Both the position numbers and the translations under genes were made by a program. Below the pieces are notes generated by a model. It did not search any database. It was given only the letters and a program-made list of their open reading frames with translations, and had not been told where the DNA came from. From CAZOOW01 sp964581535 (GTDB taxonomy: Bacteria; Patescibacteriota; Saccharimonadia; Saccharimonadales; Saccharimonadaceae), in NCBI GenBank assembly GCA_964581535.1, contig CAZOOW010000001.1, positions 1 through 64,000 on the forward strand: a stretch of DNA of 64,000 nucleotides. Reading direction: 5' to 3'. Positions 40,259 through 49,955 of this stretch are shown here, piece after piece; position 1 is the first letter of the stretch; the number at the start of each line of letters is the position of its first letter.

Positions 40259-40974
40259 GCAACAAACAAATTACCCTCGTTCATCTTTACCCAAGAGAAA
40301 TGAATATTTACGGTGATTGGGGGAATGTACTCACATTGCTGCGACGACTCGAATGGCACGGCTACGAGCCCGTCGTTCGTTCGCACCACCCAGGCAGACC
40401 ATTTCCAAAGGAGGCAGATATTATTATTGGCGGTGGCGGTCAGGACAGCGGCCAGAGCGTGGTCAAAGATGATCTTATTGCAATCGGGGACAAACTCCAC
40501 ACTCTCGCCGATAACGATGTTCCAATGCTTGTCATTTGCGGACTTTACCAGTTATTTGGTCGTTTTTTCCGAACAAACGAAGGAGTCGAAATACCCGGTA
40601 TCAGTATATTTAATGCCGAGACACATGCAGGCAAAAAACGACTTATTGGCAACACGCTTACAGATACGCCGTTTGGCCAAATGATCGGTTATGAAAATCA
40701 CTCTGGCCTCACGATACTCGATGATGAACAGCCAGCGCTCGGACGGGTTATAAAAGGCGCAGGAAACAATGGTACCGATAAAACCGAAGGGGCTATCTAT
40801 CGCTGCGTATTTGGTAGCTACCTGCACGGCTCGCTGCTCCCGAAAAACCCCGACTTTGCTGATGCACTTATTGAAGCGGCAGTCGTAAAAAAATACGGTA
40901 AATTCGAATCTGCAATCATCGATGATAGATTTGCAGAACTCGCACGAAAATACGCAAAGCGACGACCTCGGTAG
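40255..40974 (+). CDS. gatD: GatD-like glutamine amidotransferase
   Basis: 239 aa, class I (CobB/CobQ-like) glutaminase that supplies ammonia to MurT. The nucleophile Cys is in VICGLYQLFG and the His in YLHGSLLPKNP. Other motifs are IIGGGGQDSGQ and IGYENHSG. Overlap with murT shows co-translation. Together they suit a peptidoglycan with amidated D-iGln, in line with Gram-positive-type walls. Confidence 0.94.
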   Translation: MSNKQITLVHLYPREMNIYGDWGNVLTLLRRLEWHGYEPVVRSHHPGRPFPKEADIIIGGGGQDSGQSVVKDDLIAIGDKLHTLADNDVPMLVICGLYQLFGRFFRTNEGVEIPGISIFNAETHAGKKRLIGNTLTDTPFGQMIGYENHSGLTILDDEQPALGRVIKGAGNNGTDKTEGAIYRCVFGSYLHGSLLPKNPDFADALIEAAVVKKYGKFESAIIDDRFAELARKYAKRRPR

Positions 40975-41013
40975 CCTCGCACTCCTTTAGGTAACTTTAG
41001 TATACTAATACCC

Positions 41014-42132
41014 ATGTCTTCTTCGGGAAATAAAAAACGCCGGATAATCGAGCTCGATTTACTTCGAGGGTTTTTTATTTGCGTCATTATTCTCGACCAT
41101 TTGCAGTTCTGGCCTAGCCCATTCCAATACCTTACGGGGCAAGGGCGTTTGTGGGTTTCTGCAGCCGAAGGTTTTTTTCTAATATCCGGTCTGCTCATTG
41201 GTTATTTACGAGCCTACAAGGGCGCCAAAACACCCCTTAACGTACTTTCGAAACATTTGCTAGCCCGCGCCGGAATGCTTTACGTGTGGGGCGTAGCTGT
41301 CACCTTCATCGTCGTTGCACTCAGTGCCGTTCTGCCAGGAGATGGTAGCTTGTTGCCTCGGCTTCCCGAAGTCCAGCAAGTAACGAGTCTACCTATATAT
41401 GTATGGAATGTTATTTCTACTACTTTCCAGTCCGACTGGATATACTTCCTGCGCCTCTATGCTATCATGCTGGCGTTTACTCCAGTGTTTTTGTGGTTGA
41501 TTCGCCGAGGCAAGTGGTGGCTCGCTGCTGTGATATCACTAAGTCTTTACAGTGCCGACCTGTTACTTTCTATCAATGAAGCGGCGCTGCAGTGGCAAAT
41601 ACTTTTCTTCGGTTCTGCACTCCTAGGCTGGAAACTAGAAACAATCCTTGATTGGCTTCGCAAGCGCCCAAAGTTACGACGGGTCGCTCTGGTTGTATTT
41701 AGCACGTTTATGCTCGGAACCTTCACGCTCAGCTATTTCATGGTTCATGGCTGGAGTTATGTCGAAAACCCGGCGACGTCGCTTAGCCGTGAGACGTACG
41801 TATCCGTCAGGTCATATGTTGATCCGCTTTTTTCGAATAACCCGCTCGTGCCACTACGCATCCTTCTCTCCTACGCCTGGTTCATCGGCTTGCTCGCTAT
41901 CTTCCATGTACTTAGGCAATGGCTGTTGAAATACATGGGATGGATGCTGCTGACGTTTGGGCAGTCCTCTTTAACCGGCTACATCCTACAAGCACTGCTT
42001 TTGCCTTTCATCGTCAGCTATATCAACCTCGGCGGTAGTTTCTGGCTTAATGGTCTGTTCAGTTTAGGTCTTTTGATCGCATTTACCATCATCATGCGAC
42101 TCGGCATTATTAAAAAAATTATACCGAGATAA
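41014..42132 (+). CDS. OpgC-like integral membrane acyltransferase
   Basis: 372 aa, about ten membrane helices. The N-terminus RIIELDLLRGFFICVIILDHL and the following EGFFLISGLLIGY match OpgC/acyltransferase-3-like proteins, which transfer acyl groups to surface glycans. TATACT lies 7 nt before the ATG (leaderless). It follows murT/gatD, so a wall or surface-polymer modification is a reasonable guess. Confidence 0.8.
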   Translation: MSSSGNKKRRIIELDLLRGFFICVIILDHLQFWPSPFQYLTGQGRLWVSAAEGFFLISGLLIGYLRAYKGAKTPLNVLSKHLLARAGMLYVWGVAVTFIVVALSAVLPGDGSLLPRLPEVQQVTSLPIYVWNVISTTFQSDWIYFLRLYAIMLAFTPVFLWLIRRGKWWLAAVISLSLYSADLLLSINEAALQWQILFFGSALLGWKLETILDWLRKRPKLRRVALVVFSTFMLGTFTLSYFMVHGWSYVENPATSLSRETYVSVRSYVDPLFSNNPLVPLRILLSYAWFIGLLAIFHVLRQWLLKYMGWMLLTFGQSSLTGYILQALLLPFIVSYINLGGSFWLNGLFSLGLLIAFTIIMRLGIIKKIIPR

Positions 42133-42174
42133 CTAGTAAAACAACTGAGGTCACTGTATAATGTTCTGAGTCAG

Positions 42175-42251
42175 CGGGGAGTAGCGCAGCCCGGTAGCGC
42201 ATTCGGTTTGGGACCGAAGGGTCGCAGGTTCAAATCCTGTCTCCCCGACCA
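42175..42251 (+). tRNA. tRNA-Pro (TGG)
   Basis: Acceptor CGGGGAG/CTCCCCG, anticodon stem TTCGG/CCGAA with loop TTTGGGA (anticodon TGG), T-loop TTCAAAT, encoded CCA. Confidence 0.97.
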
Positions 42252-42258
42252 CAAAAGT

Positions 42259-42287
42259 GAGTTTACGAAACAGTAAGCTCTTTTTTT
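42259..42287 (+). terminator. Terminator of tRNA-Pro (TGG)
   Basis: Interrupted stem GAG-TTAC/GTAA-CTC around 6 nt followed by seven T's. Confidence 0.8.
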
Positions 42288-42306
42288 GTACAAAAAACCA
42301 TCAAAA

Positions 42307-42346
42307 ATTTAAATAACACTCGAATTTTTGCGAGTGTTATTTAAAT
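42307..42346. terminator. 16-bp bidirectional hairpin between two tRNA-Pro genes
   Basis: ATTTAAATAACACTCG and its exact complement around 8 nt. The arms contain their own T/A-rich ends, so it can stop transcription from both convergent tRNA genes. Confidence 0.85.
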
Positions 42347-42422
42347 GGTCGGGGCGATCCGATTTGAACGGACGACCTCACCGTCCCGAACGGTGCGCGC
42401 TACCGGGCTGCGCCACGCCCCG
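42346..42422 (-). tRNA. tRNA-Pro (CGG)
   Basis: Acceptor CGGGGCG/CGCCCCG, anticodon stem CACCG/CGGTG with loop TTCGGGA (anticodon CGG), T-loop TTCAAAT, encoded CCA. Confidence 0.97.
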
Positions 42423-42460
42423 ACATCTGATATTTATATAGCAGATAATCTAGAGAGTTA

Positions 42461-43969
42461 CTACTTAGCAAACTCGATCGCGCGAGTTTCTCGGATGACG
42501 TTGACCTTAATAGTCCCTGGATATTGCATCGTTGATTCAATCTTCGTAGCAATATCACGTGCTAGTTTGATCGCGCTGAGGTCATCTATCGACTCCGGCT
42601 TCACGACAACCCTGACTTCACGACCGGCTGATATGGCATAGGCTTTGTCGATACCGTCAAAGCTTGTTGCAACGTTTTCAAGATCACGCATACGCTCGAC
42701 GAAGTTTTCAGCGGAAATATTTCGCGCACCCGGTCGCGCCGCACTGAGCGCATCACAGACTCGGACAACAAGCGCTTCAGGTGTTGTCGCTTCTATGTCG
42801 TCATGGTGTGCCTCTATAGCATGTACAATCGCATCACTCATTCCATATTTTCGAGCCAGTTCAGCCCCGATATGGTGATGTTTGCCTTCCATACGATGCG
42901 TGACTGCCTTCCCGACATCATGCAGAAGTGTCGCCGTTTTAGTCGTTCTGACATCTGCCCCGATCTCCTCTGCAATAACACCGGCCAGTTGTGCCATCTC
43001 TGTGCTGTGCTTCAACACATTTTGGCCGTACGAAGTTCGGAACTTCAGCTCACCCAGCAGCCGCAGCATCTCACGCGGGATTCCAACGACGCCACATTCA
43101 CGCGCTGCATCCTCTCCTGCCCGTTCGACTTCTTTGTCGATCTGTTTCTGAGCTTTAACGACAACTTCTTCGATTCGAGCCGGGTGCACGCGGCCATCTT
43201 TCATCAACATCTCGAGAGCAATGCGAGCGACCTGACGTCGAACTGGGTCAAAACTCGAGAGAACGATCATTCCCGGTGTATCGTCAACGAGAATGTCTAC
43301 GCCAGTTGCGCGTTGCAAAGCCTGTATGTTTCGGCCTTCTTTTCCGATGATACGACCTTTCATCTCGTCATCAGTCAATTTCACAGCCGTAACAGTTCGT
43401 TCAGCTGTTACCTCGGAGCTCATTCGTTCCATGGCGGTCAGAATAATCATCTGCGCACGATCTTCGGCATCATCCATGGCATCCTTTTGAAGCTTCGCTA
43501 CGAGTCCTTTGAGGTCATCGCGGATATCACGCTCGGTCATTTTCAGCAGATGCGACTCCGCATCTTTTTTTGTGAGCTTCGCAATTTTTTCTAGCTTGTC
43601 TTGTTGTTTAGTACGGATCTCACGGATTTCGTTCTTCAGCGATTCAACTTCGTCTTCACTCCTACGGAGTTTTTCTGCACGACTATCCAGCTCTTCCAGT
43701 TTCCTGTCGAGATTCGTTTCGCGGTCGGCAACGCGGTTTTCAGCCTTTTTGATTTCTTTACGGCGTTCATCTTCTTCTTTCTTGGCTTCCTCGGCGACTT
43801 TCAGCGCTTCGTCCTTCGCCTTCAGAACGATATCGCTCGCTTTACGTTTTGCATCATCAACCGTTTTGTCTGCCTGTTTCGATGCAGTCGCGCCTCTTCG
43901 CTGGTTATATACCGTCGTCGCGCCAGCGCCAAAAACAATTGCAACAATTGCAACAAGTGCTTCTACCAT
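42461..43969 (-). CDS. rny: Ribonuclease Y
   Basis: 502 aa, a membrane-anchored endoribonuclease that starts mRNA decay. N-terminal membrane helix (MVEALVAIVAIVFGAGA), a long coiled coil (about 25-190), a KH domain with IIGKEGRNIQALQ, and an HD domain with HDVGKAVTHRMEGKHHHIG. Length and order match the family. AGAAAGGAC precedes the ATG. The region upstream (43970-44151) shows no other gene. Confidence 0.96.
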   Translation of the reverse strand: MVEALVAIVAIVFGAGATTVYNQRRGATASKQADKTVDDAKRKASDIVLKAKDEALKVAEEAKKEEDERRKEIKKAENRVADRETNLDRKLEELDSRAEKLRRSEDEVESLKNEIREIRTKQQDKLEKIAKLTKKDAESHLLKMTERDIRDDLKGLVAKLQKDAMDDAEDRAQMIILTAMERMSSEVTAERTVTAVKLTDDEMKGRIIGKEGRNIQALQRATGVDILVDDTPGMIVLSSFDPVRRQVARIALEMLMKDGRVHPARIEEVVVKAQKQIDKEVERAGEDAARECGVVGIPREMLRLLGELKFRTSYGQNVLKHSTEMAQLAGVIAEEIGADVRTTKTATLLHDVGKAVTHRMEGKHHHIGAELARKYGMSDAIVHAIEAHHDDIEATTPEALVVRVCDALSAARPGARNISAENFVERMRDLENVATSFDGIDKAYAISAGREVRVVVKPESIDDLSAIKLARDIATKIESTMQYPGTIKVNVIRETRAIEFAK

Positions 43970-44151
43970 AGTTGGTGTCCTTTCTGAGTTTCTAACGGTC
44001 CAGCCGCTGCGACATCGCTATCACTTCTCTAGTCGAGCAATCCGTACCATATCAACGTAATAGATGGGTTGCTGTGCGAATGCAAACATCGCCTACAACC
44101 ATTTATAGTATACGCCGTTTTTTTATACCTGGTCAAACATCGAAATGAATG

Positions 44152-44544
44152 TTATTTTTTTGGTTTCGTAATTCGCGCAGCTGCGCCGTATTCCGGCATA
44201 ACGATGCCGTCACTTGCATTATTTTGTAGTTGTTTGACACCCGATTCGAGCCACTTGTTTCCTGTTTCACCGACTATCGGCACACCTTCAGAATAAGCAA
44301 TAGTATTCATAACGGTTATACCAATACGAAGTCCGGTAAAGCTTCCTGGTCCTTTATAGACGCATAGCCCCGTTATGTCTTCGAACAACGTGTTGTTTTG
44401 TTTGAGTAACTGCTCGATTTTTCCAAGCAAATCTTTAGCAAGTTGCCTGTCTGCCTGCCAAATAATCCGGTTGACTTCTTCCCCACTCGGCTTAAGCAGA
44501 TAAAGCTCTGCCTGGGGATTATCTGTTTTTATGGCAAGTATCAT
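44152..44544 (-). CDS. tsaB: TsaB-like protein, short
   Basis: 130 aa. It has the N-terminal ASKHA lobe of TsaB: ILAIKTDN and the signature YKGPGSFTGLRIG, then AYSEGVPIVG. It stops soon after, whereas typical TsaB has about 220 residues, so the second lobe is mostly absent. It would serve the TsaB-TsaD-TsaE complex that makes t6A37 in tRNA. It overlaps tsaE by ATGA. No frameshift extension is evident, so this may be a natural short form. Confidence 0.85.
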   Translation of the reverse strand: MILAIKTDNPQAELYLLKPSGEEVNRIIWQADRQLAKDLLGKIEQLLKQNNTLFEDITGLCVYKGPGSFTGLRIGITVMNTIAYSEGVPIVGETGNKWLESGVKQLQNNASDGIVMPEYGAAARITKPKK

Positions 44545-44996
44545 GCTGCGCTCTCCGGTTGCAGATAGTCGAATTTTTTCGGGAGGATTACTGTGACATC
44601 CCGTCCTTCGTCTGCCGGGTGATAAGAAATCTCCATTCTGACTCTCTCATCGGGCAGGACATCACTGACGGTTTCCGCCCATTCGATAACCGTAACGACA
44701 GTTTTATCTGCTAGGGATTCAAGTAGCTCGTACTTCATTACTCCAGCGTCTTGCAGACGATAAAGATCGTAATGGTGCAGCTCCAACCCGTCGCGGCATT
44801 TATATACACGACTGATGGTAAAACTCGGGCTCTGCACGTCGTCGTCGGCATTGAGACCTTTGCCCAGTCCTTTGACGAGCGTGGTTTTTCCGGCACCGAC
44901 ATCACCAACAAGTTCAAATACCTCCCCGCCGCGGCAAGCACTCCCAAGTCGGTGTCCAAGTACTTTCATAGCTTTTTCGTCTTTAACAGATAGCAT
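44541..44996 (-). CDS. tsaE: TsaE, t6A biosynthesis ATPase
   Basis: 151 aa. Walker A GDVGAGKTTLVKGLG, the SPSFTI switch, HYDLYRL and the final VIEWAE motif identify TsaE, which drives turnover of the TsaB-TsaD complex. First gene of the pair with tsaB. The start at 44996 is about 65 nt from the divergent pilB start. Confidence 0.94.
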   Translation of the reverse strand: MLSVKDEKAMKVLGHRLGSACRGGEVFELVGDVGAGKTTLVKGLGKGLNADDDVQSPSFTISRVYKCRDGLELHHYDLYRLQDAGVMKYELLESLADKTVVTVIEWAETVSDVLPDERVRMEISYHPADEGRDVTVILPKKFDYLQPESAA

Positions 44997-45062
44997 CCCT
45001 AGTATTATATGCGCTTTTGCCTATGAAAAAAGCGTAAGCATTGCTGTATACTGTTCTCAGAG

Positions 45063-46847
45063 ATGCGCATATCAGATACATTGCTCGAGCGCCTACTCAA
45101 AGAGGGTGGCAAAATAACGGACGAGCAGCTTGCTGAGTTGAAGGCGGAACAGGAAAAAACTGGCCGACCATTGCAGTCATTGGCGATAAATAAGGAAATT
45201 ATTTCCGACAAAGAGCTGACGCAGCTTTTCGCCAACAGTGCTGGTATTCCGTATGTCGATATTCCTGTTAAAGAAGTTGCTAAAGAGACCCTTGCCGTTA
45301 TACCCGAGCGAATGGCGAGACAATACAACGCCGTAGTGTTCAAAATCGACGAAACCGGTAAACACCTGGCAATGGAAGATCCAGATGATATCCAGGCGAT
45401 CGACTTTATAAAAAAACAAATCGGTGATGACTACCACCTTTACGTCGCAACGAAAGAGAATATCCTACAGGTACTGGAAAACTATCGTGATGGAGTTGCC
45501 CAGGAGCTCAGTGACGTCATTGCTACGCAGGAGTTTGATGCCGAAAAACAAGAAACCGTTTCTCAGGAGGAGATCGCCGAAGATTCACCTGTCGCCCAGA
45601 CAGTAAACCTTATTTTGGAATACGCCATTCGTTCCAACGCTAGCGATATCCACATCGAACCAAGAGAAGATTTCCTGCAGGTACGCTACCGTGTTGATGG
45701 TGTGCTCAAAGAGGCAAATCGGCTTCCCCGAAGCATCATGAATGCACTCGTCAGCCGTATAAAAATCCTCTCGAACCTCAAAATCGACGAACGCCGTGTT
45801 CCACAAGACGGACGCTTTAAGGTAACAGTCGCGGGTAAACGCTACGCGCTTCGTGTTTCGACGCTACCGATTAGTGAAGGTGAAAAAGTCGTCATGCGTA
45901 TTCTTGATGAATCAAACAAGGCACTGACCCTCGAAGAACTTGGTTACTGGGGATTTTCTCTGAAATCGATCAACGATGCCATTGTTCAGCCGCATGGAAT
46001 GATTCTGGTCACTGGCCCGACAGGCTCGGGAAAGTCCACCAGCCTTTTCAGCGCCTTGACTATACTCAATAAACCGAATGTAAATATTTCTACCGTCGAG
46101 GACCCTGTCGAGTATAAAATCGTCGGCGCGAATCAGACTCAAGTAAACCCTGTCGCCGGAATGACTTTTGTCGCTGGGCTTCGTGCACTTCTGCGCCAGG
46201 ATCCGAACATCATCATGGTTGGAGAGATTCGCGACAGTGAAACGGCAAATCTTGGCGTTCAAGCCGCCCTAACAGGACACCTTGTATTCTCAACTCTCCA
46301 CACAAATAACGCCGCCACCTGTCTACCGCGCTTGCTCGACATGGGAATCGAGCCATTCCTCATAGCGAGCACCGTTCGCGTAGTTATCGGTCAACGGTTA
46401 GTACGTAAACTATGTGGCGCATGCAAAGAAGCCTACACGCCGAGTAGCGAGGAGCTTTCTAGCATAGCGCATATGTTTGGAATAAAAGACGCCGCGGAGC
46501 TAACGCGCATCCACGAGCTGGAGCAACAAGCGGCCAGCGAAGGAATTGGCTCTGACATTGGCGAGGAGCTCTCCAGCACGCCAACAACATTCACCAGACT
46601 TTACCGAGCTAAAAAAGACGGTTGTGACGAATGCGGTCATATCGGCTACCGAGGTCGAATGGGAATCTATGAGACACTTGCGAACTCAATCGCCATCCAA
46701 AAACTCATCGTTGCCAATGCTACCAGCAACGATATCCAGGAACAGTCGATAAAAGAAGGTATGATGACGATGCAGACCGACGGTCTCATCAAAGCTTTGC
46801 GTGGCCAGACATCCATAGAAGAAATCCTTCGAGTAACCCGAGAGTAA
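45063..46847 (+). CDS. pilB: PilB-type pilus assembly ATPase
   Basis: 594 aa. The N-terminal T2SSE_N-like domain is followed by the ATPase core: VTGPTGSGKSTSL (Walker A), VEDPVEY (Asp box), MVGEIRDSETA (Walker B) and the His box (LVFSTLHTNNA). A zinc Cys4 pair follows (CGACKEAY and CDECGHIGYRGR). It powers pilus extension from the cytoplasm. TATACT lies 10 nt before the ATG. First gene of the type IV pilus locus; pilC starts 1 nt after its stop. Confidence 0.96.
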   Translation: MRISDTLLERLLKEGGKITDEQLAELKAEQEKTGRPLQSLAINKEIISDKELTQLFANSAGIPYVDIPVKEVAKETLAVIPERMARQYNAVVFKIDETGKHLAMEDPDDIQAIDFIKKQIGDDYHLYVATKENILQVLENYRDGVAQELSDVIATQEFDAEKQETVSQEEIAEDSPVAQTVNLILEYAIRSNASDIHIEPREDFLQVRYRVDGVLKEANRLPRSIMNALVSRIKILSNLKIDERRVPQDGRFKVTVAGKRYALRVSTLPISEGEKVVMRILDESNKALTLEELGYWGFSLKSINDAIVQPHGMILVTGPTGSGKSTSLFSALTILNKPNVNISTVEDPVEYKIVGANQTQVNPVAGMTFVAGLRALLRQDPNIIMVGEIRDSETANLGVQAALTGHLVFSTLHTNNAATCLPRLLDMGIEPFLIASTVRVVIGQRLVRKLCGACKEAYTPSSEELSSIAHMFGIKDAAELTRIHELEQQAASEGIGSDIGEELSSTPTTFTRLYRAKKDGCDECGHIGYRGRMGIYETLANSIAIQKLIVANATSNDIQEQSIKEGMMTMQTDGLIKALRGQTSIEEILRVTRE

Positions 46848-46848
46848 C

Positions 46849-48071
46849 ATGCCTGTTTTTACCTATCAAGCAACCAACTCTAGCGGAAAAACCATCAGTG
46901 GTGTCATCACGGCAACTGACAAACCAACCGCTCTGCAGCTTATGGGAAAACAGGGCCTGAAGCCGGTTAGCATCGAGCTGCAATCCGACATAAAAAAAGG
47001 CGGAAAAGGATTTTTTAAACCAAAAGTCAAAGTCAACGATCTTGTACTTTTTACTCGCCAGCTAAGCACTATGGTGAGTGCTGGCGTGCCATTGCTTCGT
47101 TCGCTTAACACAATGTATACCCAGGTAGAAAACCCGACACTTAAAGAAATTATTGGCGACCTTATACATGACGTTGAAGGGGGTGTATCACTGGCTGATG
47201 CCATGGGCAAACATCCTGACGTATTTTCGGATATTTTCGTCAACATGATTCGAGCAGGAGAAGCAGCCGGTATTGTTGACGATATTCTTAAACGCCTCGC
47301 GACGCAGACGGAAAAGAACGCCAGTATGCGCAAAAAATTAAAAGCGCCAGCACCTACCCTATCGTCCTATTGGTGCTGACACTCGGCGCCTTCATGGGAC
47401 TAATGATTTTTATCATTCCTCGCATCGCTGCAATTTTGAAGGATCTCGGTGGCGAGGATGCCGAGCTGCCTATGATTACCCAGGTAATGATCAACATAAG
47501 TTCGTTCATGACCCAGTATTGGTACATCATTATCGGCGGTGCCGTTCTCGGCATATTCTTTTTCCGACGATACGCCAAAACACCTGCCGGAAAGTTCCAA
47601 ATACACAGTTTCGTTCTAAAAGTACCTATTTTAAAAAACTTGATCACAAAAATATCCGTCGCTCGCTTTACGCGTACTTTTGCCGCCCTTATCGGAGCTG
47701 GGGTGAGTGTGGTCGAAGCACTTCAAGTCACTGCGAAAGCTATTGGCAATGAAGTTTATCGAAAAGCTATAGAGGAGGCTGCGGCTGAGGTAGTCAACGG
47801 AAAGCAGCTCTCTCAGGCGATTGAGGGCAATAAACTGTTTCCTGGAATCGTTCCGCAGATGCTAGCAGTCGGTGAAGAGACCGGACAAACGGACGTTGTT
47901 CTCGTAAAAGTAGCGGATTTTTATGATGAAGAAGTCGATGCGGTCATCGACAGTCTCAGTTCAATCCTTGAGCCAGTTATGATCGTTATTATGGGTGGAA
48001 TGGTCGGTCTTGTTGCCGCAAGCGTCATGGGACCGATAGCAAGCCTGTCCCAAAACGTCGGCAGCAATTAA
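46849..48071 (+). pseudogene. pilC: PilC inner-membrane platform protein, frameshifted
   Basis: The first part (46849 to about 47330) codes for the N-terminal GspF domain (FTRQLSTMVSAGVPLLRSL, GEAAGIVDDIL). The frame then runs into a stop near 47379. From the region of MRKKLK the sense continues in another frame (expected SASTYPIVLLVL) to 48071 with the second GspF domain (FTRTFAALIGAGVSVVEAL, VGEETGQTD). One base missing in the A-rich stretch near 47335-47346 would restore a protein of about 407 aa, the normal length. A sequencing or assembly error is as likely as a real mutation. Confidence 0.9.
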
Positions 48072-48077
48072 AAAATA

Positions 48078-48105
48078 TTGACTCTGACTTGCTTATGTTT
48101 ATAAT
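48078..48105 (+). promoter_or_regulatory. Promoter of the major pilin gene
   Basis: TTGACT (48078-48083), a 16-nt spacer, TATAAT (48100-48105). The leader holds a small CCCC-TTTT-GGGG hairpin and a strong AAGGAGG. It allows higher expression of the pilin than of the flanking genes. Confidence 0.85.
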
Positions 48106-48178
48106 GACTACTAGATATCCCCTTTTGGGGTTGTCGATATAAAACTATAACTACAACAACTTAAGGAGGGTGGGCTAC

Positions 48179-48667
48179 ATGGTCTCACTTAAGAATAAAC
48201 AGTCCGGATTCACGATCGTCGAGCTTTTGATCGTTATCGTGATCATCGGTATTTTGGCAACGCTTGTCATCGTCACGTTCTCAGGCGTTCAGCAAAAAGC
48301 ACGTGACTCGGAACGAAAAACCGACATTAACGCGATTGCTGGACAGCTCGAAGCTGGTTACGCAAACAAGGGATACTACCCTGATGCCGCTGGTCTTAAT
48401 GACGACGCAGTCCGTTCAGGGCTTGAGATTCGTCTTGATCTAAAGGCGCTTGCAGATCCAAAAGATCCTGACTCACAGTCAGTTGTCGCTGCAACTGACA
48501 CTAGTGTTCCTTCGTTGCCTGCTACACCAACATACCGCTACTACTATGCCCCTGATGGCTGTAATACGGTCGATGGCGTTGCGCAGTGTACTGGCTACAT
48601 ACTGTACGCATTCATGGAAGCGACAGCTGACCCAACTCGAGTTTACTCTCGACAGTCAACTAACTAG
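48179..48667 (+). CDS. Type IV pilin (probable major subunit)
   Basis: 162 aa prepilin. Short basic leader MVSLKNKQSG, then the processed N-terminus FTIVELLIVIVIIGI with Glu5. A globular head follows with a C-terminal Cys pair (DGCNTVDGVAQCTG) that may form a disulfide loop. AAGGAGG lies 9 nt before the ATG. It has its own promoter and terminator, as expected for an abundant subunit. Confidence 0.93.
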   Translation: MVSLKNKQSGFTIVELLIVIVIIGILATLVIVTFSGVQQKARDSERKTDINAIAGQLEAGYANKGYYPDAAGLNDDAVRSGLEIRLDLKALADPKDPDSQSVVAATDTSVPSLPATPTYRYYYAPDGCNTVDGVAQCTGYILYAFMEATADPTRVYSRQSTN

Positions 48668-48686
48668 CTAGTTGTCGCCAGACGAT

Positions 48687-48720
48687 AAAAAGAACCTCTC
48701 CTTGTAAGAGGTTCTTTTTT
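48687..48720. terminator. Terminator after the pilin gene
   Basis: AAGAACCTCT and AGAGGTTCTT arms around a short loop, with A and T runs outside. Confidence 0.9.
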
Positions 48721-48744
48721 GTTATACTAACAAGCATAACCGTC

Positions 48745-49182
48745 ATGAAAAAAAGCGACCCACAATCAGGTTTTACTATCGTTGAGATACTAATAGGTAT
48801 CATTTTACTGAGTCTCATCGTGAGTGGCGCAGCCCTCGCTTTCGATGGCCTGAACCGCGGCTATGCAAAAACGCGAGAACTTTCAGAAGTATATGCAGCA
48901 TTGAGTGGATGTCCTGAAATAGACCGTGCCCTGCAATTTGATGCCATAACACAGACTAACTGTAGTCCAAACGATACGTTTAACTCAGAAACCGCAACGG
49001 GTAACAACGATATAACCTACACCACGAGTTCCTTACCCCAACTTACATCTGCACTTCCGAGCGGCGACCCGGTTAAAGATATTCCTGATTCCAAAGTTGT
49101 TGACGTGACAGTTAACACGAAAAACGCTAAGCAGTGGAAGCTGCGTCTTCTCATCACTCGAAACGGGATAGGTCAACAATGA
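48745..49182 (+). CDS. Minor pilin/pseudopilin
   Basis: 145 aa. Leader MKKSDPQSG and N-terminal helix FTIVEILIGIILLSLIVSG with Glu5; two Cys in the head (SGCPEID, QTNCSPN). TATACT lies 16 nt upstream. It overlaps the next pseudopilin by ATGA. It probably primes or tips the pilus. Confidence 0.88.
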   Translation: MKKSDPQSGFTIVEILIGIILLSLIVSGAALAFDGLNRGYAKTRELSEVYAALSGCPEIDRALQFDAITQTNCSPNDTFNSETATGNNDITYTTSSLPQLTSALPSGDPVKDIPDSKVVDVTVNTKNAKQWKLRLLITRNGIGQQ

Positions 49183-49955
49183 ACCGATCAGCTTCTCAAA
49201 AGGGCTACAGCCTTGTTGAAATGGTTATCGTACTGATATTGACCGGCATCGTTAGTACTATTATTTTTTCCGTCGCCTACCAGTACCTCAAAAGCGCTGC
49301 CCAGCTCGAAGCAAAGACCAACTTCTTTAGCGAACGTATAACGCTCGCGGATTTTCTGCGACAAAACCTCGGCTATTCTACAGGGCTCGTCAACCAAAAT
49401 GGACTAGTTGACCCAGCACCTTTGGTAGTGGAGCCTAGTGATACTACGGGACATCACTGGTTAATGCTGCATGCTATTCCAGGGATAAAGGCCGCTACAC
49501 CATCCCAACCTGTTGTACCTATCATTTACTACACCATGGATGCCCAGGATGCTGCACGGAATGAAATTACAAACGGTGCACAGAAGTATCAAAATGAATA
49601 CATCATGTATCTGGATGGGCCTACTAGCGAACTCCGAGTTAGAACGCTTGCCAACCCAGACGCAGCCGGAAACCGAGAAAAGAGTACTTGTACTGTCGCG
49701 ACAGCTGCCTGTCCGAAAGACAAAGTTCTGCTTACGGGAGTAGAATCAGTAGAGATGAAATATTTTTCGCGAGCCGGAGAAACAATCGACTTCACTAACG
49801 CGACAGACCCTATCACTGGTGAGTATATTGGTCTCGACTTTGAGAATGTCGAAGTTGCTGAATTTCACGTCAAAGTAAAAAAGCGTATCGAATCGGATAA
49901 AAATAAGTTCCAGTACAATACAACTCTCGTAAGGATAGCTATTAGAAATGTATAA
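49179..49955 (+). CDS. Minor pilin/pseudopilin, longer
   Basis: 258 aa. Leader MNRSASQKG, then YSLVEMVIVLILTGIV with Glu5. The globular region is longer than usual, with a Cys pair (KSTCTVATAACPKD). It overlaps both neighbours by 4-8 nt. Its size suits a PilW/GspJ-like tip component, but I cannot assign it more closely. Confidence 0.82.
   Translation: MNRSASQKGYSLVEMVIVLILTGIVSTIIFSVAYQYLKSAAQLEAKTNFFSERITLADFLRQNLGYSTGLVNQNGLVDPAPLVVEPSDTTGHHWLMLHAIPGIKAATPSQPVVPIIYYTMDAQDAARNEITNGAQKYQNEYIMYLDGPTSELRVRTLANPDAAGNREKSTCTVATAACPKDKVLLTGVESVEMKYFSRAGETIDFTNATDPITGEYIGLDFENVEVAEFHVKVKKRIESDKNKFQYNTTLVRIAIRNV

Noticed and set aside
42803..44060. Long plus-strand frames opposite rny
   Set aside because: They are shadows of the strongly biased Glu/Lys/Arg-rich coiled coil of ribonuclease Y.
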